Of a stretch of 30,429 bases of DNA, positions 25,259 through 30,429 are shown in pieces; within the stretch, counting starts at the first letter, position 1, and every line of letters begins with the position of its first letter. The notes beneath the pieces are model-generated. The model ran no database searches. It was not told the origin of the DNA and saw only the letters and a program-made list of their open reading frames with translations. The DNA comes from JABHHG01 sp964419445 (GTDB lineage: Bacteria; Fidelibacterota; Marinisomatia; SCGC-AAA003-L08; D37C17): assembly GCA_964419445.1 (NCBI GenBank), contig CAYQPE010000012.1:1-30429 (forward strand). Direction: 5' to 3'. The position numbers and the translations under genes are program-made.

Positions 25259-25938
25259 GCTACATTTTCTTCTTTAATGATGTTAATGAGTTCATTTACG
25301 TTCTCTAAGTCGTAATCTGCACCAGAGTGAACCGTTCCAAAAGTATCGCCATATTTGGCAAATGCAGTTTTCATACCCACTTTACTTGCACCAACCACAT
25401 CCCGTTCTGGCCAGTCACCAACCATAATACACTCTTCAGGTAAAACTTGTAAGCGTTGTACAATTTCTTTAAATGGTTCTGGTGAAGGTTTATGCATTCC
25501 AGTGTCATGAAAGGTTACCACCGAATCAAAAATGTGATGCAAATTCACTGAACATAGTCTTACCCATGCTTCACGACTAGGTGCATCTGACACAACACCT
25601 AATTTTAATCCCATTTTGGATAAAGTAATTAATGTTTGGCTCACATAAGGATATAATATGAGTGATGCCTCTTTGGCTTTTTTATATGCCACAATACCTG
25701 AAGCAAGGATTTTATAATTTAATTTACCCACATGTGTTAAAATAAAATCATCAAACACCGCTTGGTATTCATATCCCTTATTATCATAAATTTTAAAAAT
25801 TTCTTCGCGAGCCTCACTGGGGTCAACATTAAGCCCCGCTTCAATCATCCCTTGAATAGCAGAATCAATGGCCCATGATTTCATTTTCATAAAATCTAAT
25901 AAGGTATTATCTAAGTCGAAAATGACAGCTTTAATCAT
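25255..25938 (-). CDS. HAD superfamily subfamily IA hydrolase
   Basis: 227-aa haloacid dehalogenase-like phosphatase with all four motifs: DLDNTLL (Asp8 nucleophile, Asp10), VVSDAPS (motif II), Lys in HKPSPEPF (motif III) and GDWPERDVVGA (motif IV). A helical cap lies between motifs I and II. WAIDSAIQGMI and YEYQAVFDDF resemble a conserved group of HAD-IA proteins found in archaea and bacteria; the substrate is not known. The ATG at 25936-25938 lies only 18 bases after the terminator of the TPR gene and has no clear Shine-Dalgarno sequence. First gene of the acpS-VanZ-recN-murA group. Confidence 0.9.
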   Translation of the reverse strand: MIKAVIFDLDNTLLDFMKMKSWAIDSAIQGMIEAGLNVDPSEAREEIFKIYDNKGYEYQAVFDDFILTHVGKLNYKILASGIVAYKKAKEASLILYPYVSQTLITLSKMGLKLGVVSDAPSREAWVRLCSVNLHHIFDSVVTFHDTGMHKPSPEPFKEIVQRLQVLPEECIMVGDWPERDVVGASKVGMKTAFAKYGDTFGTVHSGADYDLENVNELINIIKEENVA

Positions 25939-25956
25939 GCATTAAAAATAAAATAA

Positions 25957-25982
25957 AAAAGGGCAAATTACTTTGCCCTTTT
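25957..25982 (-). terminator. Rho-independent terminator after the TPR gene
   Basis: A perfect 11-bp stem (AAAAGGGCAAA / TTTGCCCTTTT) with a 4-base TTAC loop is followed on the minus strand by a T-rich run (TTATTTTATTTTTAAT). It is placed 22 bases after the TPR stop and ends the pgk-tpiA-secG-tRNA-TPR unit. It also occupies the space where the promoter of the HAD operon would be expected. Confidence 0.88.
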
Positions 25983-26004
25983 CCACTTAAAAATTAATTT
26001 TTTA

Positions 26005-27291
26005 TTATTTACAATCTTTGGTGTAATAATTGAGGTTTTTTAAATAATCCCCAGCAAACTTCCTATAATTTCTATCTTTTTTAGCTTTAGTAAATGCATC
26101 TTCTGCTGCCACTTTATTACACATATTCATTTCAGCAATCCCAAGTTCACACATGGCTGCAGCATAATTACGTTTAATTCTGAGACATTCTTTTGCAGCA
26201 TCCCGTGCCTTTTCAAAATTTTCCATTATATTATAAACTGAGGATAGTCGATAATAAATTTTGTACGCTTTACGATCAGTATCAATGGCACGCTGATAAT
26301 TAGCAATAGCATTTTCTAAATCATTTTTTTCTTGATATACTACACCCAATGTTTCATACGCTTTTGTATAGGATGGCGTAATTAGTAATGCTTTATTTAA
26401 TACATCAATGGCCAAATCAAATTGCTGGTTATCTTTGTATGCCACTCCCAATGAATAATATGCACGATCATAATTTGAGTTTATACTAACGGCCTTTTTG
26501 TATGATTCAATGGCTTGTGTTGTATTTCCACTTCTCTTATAGGTATCCCCCAACATTTTAATGGCTTGTACATGCTCACCATCAGATTCAATGGTTTTAA
26601 GACTCCATGTTTGGGCATTTTCAAAATCTTTTAGACTATAATAGGTTTTTGCCATTCTAAATAAACCGTCAGTAAATGTGGGCAAATAATTTACTGCATT
26701 TTGATAATGGCTCAATGCGGTATCATATTCTCTACGTCTGAATTCTTCATCACCTTGTTTTGCCATGGTTTGTGCCACTACAAGAATTGCTTTTGAATAT
26801 TTTTCCTCTATGGGATTAAAGTTAATCGCTTTTTTATAATTGAAAACGGCATCATCAAATTGATCTAGTTTTTTATACACTAACCCCTTTGAGTAGTAAA
26901 CCATGGCATTTTCTGGGTGGCTTTCTAATATTTTATTATATTCGCCCAACGCTTCTTCAAGATATCCACTATCCACTGTCTTTTTTGCATCGGTTAACGC
27001 ATTCTTTAAACTTTCTAGCTCTTTTTGAAATACACGATATTCTTTATTTCCAGGATCACCATCAATGGCTTTTAAGATAAATTCATTAGCTTTATCTAAT
27101 TCATCTAACCGCAATGCTGATTGTGATGCTAATTCATAGGCTTTTGCATTTGCAGTTTTTGCATCGATTTCACCTTGTAGGATTTCTAATGCTTTATCAT
27201 ACGATTTATTTTCAAATGCTACTTTTGCATCTTCAAATGCTGATGCAAAAATGGTAGTACATAATATAGAAATGAGTAGTTGTTTTTTCAT
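26005..27291 (-). CDS. Secreted or periplasmic tetratricopeptide-repeat protein
   Basis: 428-aa protein with an N-terminal signal peptide (MKKQLLISILCTTIFASAFE) followed by about ten or eleven TPR units of 34 residues. Examples are NAMVYYSKGLVYKKLDQFDD, then RAYYSLGVAYKDNQQFDLAI and KAYETLGVVYQEKNDLENAI, each with the Trp/Leu-Gly-Tyr-Ala-type small/large residue pattern. Such proteins are scaffolds in the periplasm or outer membrane; no specific partner is evident. Its start is 18 bases after tRNA-Leu, and it is the last gene before a strong terminator. Confidence 0.88.
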   Translation of the reverse strand: MKKQLLISILCTTIFASAFEDAKVAFENKSYDKALEILQGEIDAKTANAKAYELASQSALRLDELDKANEFILKAIDGDPGNKEYRVFQKELESLKNALTDAKKTVDSGYLEEALGEYNKILESHPENAMVYYSKGLVYKKLDQFDDAVFNYKKAINFNPIEEKYSKAILVVAQTMAKQGDEEFRRREYDTALSHYQNAVNYLPTFTDGLFRMAKTYYSLKDFENAQTWSLKTIESDGEHVQAIKMLGDTYKRSGNTTQAIESYKKAVSINSNYDRAYYSLGVAYKDNQQFDLAIDVLNKALLITPSYTKAYETLGVVYQEKNDLENAIANYQRAIDTDRKAYKIYYRLSSVYNIMENFEKARDAAKECLRIKRNYAAAMCELGIAEMNMCNKVAAEDAFTKAKKDRNYRKFAGDYLKNLNYYTKDCK

Positions 27292-27309
27292 GTCTAATCC
27301 AATTTATTG

Positions 27310-27393
27310 TGCTGAAGGCGGGATTTGAACCCGCACAAGGATACCCTCACTGCCCCCTCAAGACAGCGTGTCTACCAGTTCCACCACTTCAGC
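27310..27393 (-). tRNA. tRNA-Leu(GAG)
   Basis: 84-nt class II tRNA on the minus strand. The acceptor stem is GCTGAAG/CTTCAGC with discriminator A. A D-arm containing TGGTAGACACG is followed by an anticodon stem CTGTC/GGCAG with loop TTGAGGG, giving anticodon GAG. A long variable arm follows (GAGGGTATCCTT), then T-arm GCGGG-TTCAAAT-CCCGC. CCA is not encoded: the genomic sequence after the discriminator is CAA. It lies 8 bases after the secG stop and 18 bases before the TPR gene start, with no terminator between, so it is probably cut out of a polycistronic transcript. Confidence 0.97.
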
Positions 27394-27401
27394 AGTTTTT
27401 A

Positions 27402-27767
27402 TTATTCTGAATCTGTATTTTCAGCAGGCGGTACTTCCGCAGGGGAAGATACATCTGCAGGAATAGTTAAAGTGGCATCTGCAGCACCCTTATTTCGGAT
27501 AAGGGTTGGGTTATCAGCAGAAATCACTTTTGACTCAGGGTGTCCCATAAATCCAATAACCACCGCTAAAATCATAAATGTAAATGCTAATCCACTGGTA
27601 ACACGAACCAACAATTTATCTGCACCTTGACCACCAAATGCTGCATTCATTGCATTACCACCCATGGCCGTTCCCATACCACCGGTTTGGCTTGATTGCA
27701 TGAGGATAATGCCCATTAATAACAGACATACCACTACAAAAATAAAAACCATAACTCCGTAAAACAT
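27402..27767 (-). CDS. secG: Preprotein translocase subunit SecG
   Basis: 121-aa SecG with two membrane helices: MFYGVMVFIFVVVCLLLMGI (1-20) and LAFTFMILAVVIGFMG, joined by the glycine-rich conserved loop LMQSSQTGGMGTAMGG and NAAFGGQGADKLLVR. It assists SecYE in protein export. A hydrophilic Ala/Pro/Glu-rich tail of about 40 residues extends the C-terminus. The AAGGAG ribosome site overlaps the tpiA stop codon (TAAGGAG). It is followed by tRNA-Leu(GAG). Confidence 0.96.
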   Translation of the reverse strand: MFYGVMVFIFVVVCLLLMGIILMQSSQTGGMGTAMGGNAMNAAFGGQGADKLLVRVTSGLAFTFMILAVVIGFMGHPESKVISADNPTLIRNKGAADATLTIPADVSSPAEVPPAENTDSE

Positions 27768-27776
27768 GTTTACTCC

Positions 27777-28511
27777 TTATAACTCCAAATAAATTTTATA
27801 AAATTTTTCTACATCTAATGATGCACCACCAATTAAAAAACCATCAACATTTTCAATGGCAGACAATTCCTTAGCATTATCTGGTGAAACACTTCCACCA
27901 TACAACAACGGACATTTATCATTGTTCCAACCCATTGTTGACAAAATACTTCTAATTTGCCCATGGGTTTCATTTACGATGTGAGCAGTTGCTGATAATC
28001 CGGTTCCAATTGCCCACACAGGTTCATAGGCAATTAAACACTCACCGTCAATATTATTTAATCCCTTTTTTAATTGGGACTCTAACACGGAAAATGTATC
28101 ATTACTCTCCCGCTCTTCAATAGTTTCTCCAATACACAAAATAGGAATAATCTTGTTATTTAATGCTTGATGCATTTTCAAGTTTATCATTTCATCAGTT
28201 TCACCAAAAATATGGCGACGCTCTGAATGCCCTAATATTACATATTCTATATTGGTTTCATTTAACATAGATGCAGAGATTTCACCTGAATATGCACCAG
28301 AATCTTCATGATACATATTTTGAGCACCTACAGCAATAGACCCATCTTTTGCCTCAGAAACCATTGAAAAAAGCGATGTAAAAGCGGGGCATAAAATAAT
28401 TTGTGTTTGCGTATTGTTCAAATCTTTAATATTCAGTGCATGAATAAATTCAGACCCTTCAGCCGCAGTAAAATTCATCTTCCAATTGGCGACACAATAC
28501 TTATTTGCCAT
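27777..28511 (-). CDS. tpiA: Triosephosphate isomerase
   Basis: 244-aa TIM-barrel enzyme interconverting dihydroxyacetone phosphate and glyceraldehyde 3-phosphate. Catalytic residues are Lys11 in VANWKMN, His95 in YVILGHSERR and Glu163 in AYEPVWAIGTG. GGSVSPDNAKEL and DGFLIGGASL are the phosphate-binding loops. The ATG at 28511 is preferred to a TTG at 28523 and overlaps the pgk 3' end by 11 bases. Confidence 0.97.
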   Translation of the reverse strand: MANKYCVANWKMNFTAAEGSEFIHALNIKDLNNTQTQIILCPAFTSLFSMVSEAKDGSIAVGAQNMYHEDSGAYSGEISASMLNETNIEYVILGHSERRHIFGETDEMINLKMHQALNNKIIPILCIGETIEERESNDTFSVLESQLKKGLNNIDGECLIAYEPVWAIGTGLSATAHIVNETHGQIRSILSTMGWNNDKCPLLYGGSVSPDNAKELSAIENVDGFLIGGASLDVEKFYKIYLEL

Positions 28512-29688
28512 TAAGTGCCTCAAATGCAGGAAGTTTTTTCCCGCTCAAAATTTCTAATGATGCGCCACCCCCAGTTGATACATGGGAATAACCATCTTTA
28601 AAACCCATACTTTCAATGGCCGCTGCAGTATCTCCACCACCAATAATAGTGATTACCTCTTCATCAGTAAGTCGTTGAACTGCTGATGCAATGGCTTGCG
28701 TTCCTGTGGAAAATGCAGGAATTTCTGTTACTCCCAATGGACCATTCCACACGATGGTATTGGCACCACTGAGAATCATCTCATAATTCATACAGGTCTC
28801 GGGTCCAATATCAAAGCCCATTTCATTATCTTTGAGCTCATCTAAATATGCCACTCTCCATGGTGATTCATCACTCATTTCAGTGGAACATACCACATCT
28901 ACCGGTAAGTGAATATTAATATTCTTTTCTTTAGCTGTACGTAAAATTTCTGTGGCAACACTTAAATTTGCTTCATCAACTAAAGAGCCACCAACATTTA
29001 ACCCTTGCGCTTTTAAAAATGTAAACGCCATGGCACCACCTATGAGGATATCATTGGCCTTTTCCATGAATTGGTGAATTAATTCAATTTTGCCTGCGAC
29101 TTTTGCGCCACCTAAAATTACCGCATAGGGCTGTTCGGGATTTTCTAATTTTTCTGATAAATATTGCCATTCTTTTTCCATCAAAAAGCCTGGAACAGCA
29201 ACGGGTATATGATTTACCACACCCACATTTGATGCATGCGCACGATGTGCCGTGCCAAAGGCATCATTTACATATACATCACCATGCTGGGCTAAAAGAA
29301 GAGAAAATGTATCCTCATTCTCTGTTTCTGCCGCATGAAATCGTAAATTTTCTAATAAGTGAATTTCACCTGGTTTGAGGGATTGAGATAGCTTTATTGA
29401 TTCGGGTGAAATACAATCGTTAGAAAAATGAACATCAATATCCAATAAATCTTCAACATCAAAGGCAACGGGGTCCAGTGACATATCTTTATTAATTTCA
29501 CCTTTGGGGCGTCCCAAATGCGACATCAACACAACGGATGCACCATTGTCTAAACAATGTTTAATTGTGGGTAAACTGGCTCGAACACGGAAATCATTCT
29601 GTACTTGCCCATCATACATGGGGACATTGTAATCCACACGAATGAGTACGCGCTTACCTTGTAGTTTTAAATCTGAAAGTTTTTGCAT
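28501..29688 (-). CDS. pgk: Phosphoglycerate kinase
   Basis: 395-aa monomeric Pgk, which makes ATP from 1,3-bisphosphoglycerate. The N-terminal domain shows RVDYNVPM (17-24), SHLGRPKG, LLENLRFHAAE and NDAFGTAHRAHAS. The C-terminal nucleotide domain shows ILGGAKVAGKIE, WNGPLGVTE and IIGGGDTAAAI. The length is typical. It is the first gene of the pgk-tpiA-secG-tRNA-TPR group, with a promoter-like TATAAT 36 bases upstream. Confidence 0.98.
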   Translation of the reverse strand: MQKLSDLKLQGKRVLIRVDYNVPMYDGQVQNDFRVRASLPTIKHCLDNGASVVLMSHLGRPKGEINKDMSLDPVAFDVEDLLDIDVHFSNDCISPESIKLSQSLKPGEIHLLENLRFHAAETENEDTFSLLLAQHGDVYVNDAFGTAHRAHASNVGVVNHIPVAVPGFLMEKEWQYLSEKLENPEQPYAVILGGAKVAGKIELIHQFMEKANDILIGGAMAFTFLKAQGLNVGGSLVDEANLSVATEILRTAKEKNINIHLPVDVVCSTEMSDESPWRVAYLDELKDNEMGFDIGPETCMNYEMILSGANTIVWNGPLGVTEIPAFSTGTQAIASAVQRLTDEEVITIIGGGDTAAAIESMGFKDGYSHVSTGGGASLEILSGKKLPAFEALNGK

Positions 29689-29823
29689 GAATATTGCTCT
29701 TGAATGTAGCCTGTAAATTTACACATTATAGTGTACATGCACATAACCTTATTGAGAGTTTTTAATTTCAATAATTTTACGTCAACAGATCCCTGTATAA
29801 ATCCTCTCCATTTTGTATTACAT
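29689..29823 (-). promoter_or_regulatory. pgk promoter region with -10 element and palindrome
   Basis: The 135-base gap between the ComF-family stop and pgk holds a minus-strand TATAAT at 29725-29730. Directly downstream of it on the minus strand is a perfect 12-bp palindrome TGTAAATTTACA (29712-29723), which would cover the transcription start. No good -35 hexamer is spaced from the TATAAT. The palindrome looks like an operator. No terminator for the upstream gene is visible. Confidence 0.45.
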
Positions 29824-30429
29824 TTAAACAACTCTAGGCGTAGCCAGTGTTATGACTCCTACTCTATGAGCACCATTATTCTTTAGGGTTTGGGCACAAC
29901 TATTTGCAGTTGCTCCTGTGGTGAGTACATCATCAACTAATAATATATTACCCTGAACATCTTGAGAACATGAAAATTTATTCTTCATATTTTCTTTTCG
30001 TTGTGTATTATTCAATGTTGTTTGTGAATCTGTCCATGCAATTCGATTGAGTAGAGCATTTTTTACAGGAATTTTTAGTGTTTCTGAAATTAATTGGGCA
30101 ATTATTTCAGCTTGATTATATCCACGCTCTCGCTGTTTTGCATGATATAAAGGGATTGGTATTATAATATCTGCTTTTATAATGGGGATGGTCGCCCTAT
30201 GTATTATATTTTTTATGGCCATTTTAGAATTTGAATATTTTAGTGAATGGATACATTCATGAACCACGTCATCATACCAATACAATGAATAGGCCTCATC
30301 TATATTTTCACCATGGGTTAATTCAGATTGCCAATTACCAATTTCAGTGGGTACAATATTCTCTTTTACACAATTATTACAATATAATCTGCAATTTATG
30401 CTCAATGGTAATTCACATTCATTGCAATA
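29824..30429 (-). CDS. ComF-family phosphoribosyltransferase-like protein, 5' end outside window
   Basis: Frame open to the right window edge: codons before the first candidate start (TTG at 30405) read YCNECELPL, part of the N-terminal zinc-finger of ComF proteins, continued by YCNNC. The body has IIIPIPLYHAKQRERGYNQAE and the PRPP-binding motif NILLVDDVLTTGAT, as in ComFC/GntX. These proteins take part in DNA uptake or use of external DNA in competent bacteria, but many non-competent species carry them. The stop codon is at 29824. At least 201 codons are visible; only the N-terminal start is missing. Confidence 0.9.
   Translation of the reverse strand, partial: YCNECELPLSINCRLYCNNCVKENIVPTEIGNWQSELTHGENIDEAYSLYWYDDVVHECIHSLKYSNSKMAIKNIIHRATIPIIKADIIIPIPLYHAKQRERGYNQAEIIAQLISETLKIPVKNALLNRIAWTDSQTTLNNTQRKENMKNKFSCSQDVQGNILLVDDVLTTGATANSCAQTLKNNGAHRVGVITLATPRVV

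Noticed and set aside
1..30429. Mobile elements, CRISPR arrays or phage genes
   Set aside because: No transposase, integrase, phage gene, spaced direct-repeat array or attachment site was seen; the tRNA gene is not followed by an integrase.

Overview
The window is an AT-rich, densely packed bacterial chromosome segment with short intergenic gaps, many stop/start overlaps and no visible mobile elements, CRISPR arrays or rRNA. A small secreted protein ends in an NYPNPFNPST-type FlgD/Ig-like C-terminal domain of the kind used as a sorting tag in the Fibrobacteres-Chlorobi-Bacteroidetes (FCB) superphylum. Together with the base composition and the mostly aerobic/marine-type gene set, this points to an FCB-group bacterium, possibly Candidatus Marinimicrobia (SAR406). 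That placement is an inference, because no rRNA or marker tree is available. Nothing longer than about 150 bases lacks a gene.

Layout. 1-4253 (minus strand): a tightly overlapping operon of flavin reductase-like protein, an unrecognised 286-aa protein, metallo-beta-lactamase-fold hydrolase, DUF309 protein, stand-alone receiver-like protein and endonuclease III. It is followed by a COG0720 pterin synthase lacking the usual catalytic cysteine, overlapped by folE (GTP cyclohydrolase I, cut by the window edge). 4377-9114 (plus strand): YdjM-like membrane hydrolase, MscS-family channel, CPA-type cation/proton antiporter and PepF-type M3 peptidase. 9111-14464 (minus): msrB, an ABC-2 exporter pair, a penicillin acylase-family Ntn hydrolase and a PduO-type cobalamin adenosyltransferase in one compact operon. 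14560-17127 (plus): a beta-helix secreted protein, a diheme c-type cytochrome and a degenerate DUF309 protein in overlapping order. 17114-20697 (minus): trkA, trkH and an enoyl-CoA hydratase-family enzyme. 20841-21581 (minus): a monocistronic secreted cohesin-like protein with its own terminator. 21682-25938 (minus): HAD phosphatase, acpS, VanZ-like, recN and murA. 26005-29688 (minus): pgk, tpiA, secG, tRNA-Leu(GAG) and a TPR protein, ending at a strong terminator. 29824-30429 (minus): 3' part of a ComF-family phosphoribosyltransferase.

Most of the window is housekeeping: glycolysis, protein export, peptidoglycan synthesis, DNA repair, and potassium and osmotic balance. The parts least explained by known biology are the beta-helix/diheme-cytochrome/DUF309 gene set (a recurrent pair of unknown function, plus a third overlapping gene), the six-gene operon around the unrecognised 286-aa protein, and the cysteine-less pterin synthase coupled to folE. 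All starts were checked against the DNA. Several open frames begin at an upstream TTG or GTG, and where an ATG with a better position or ribosome site exists I moved the start to it.
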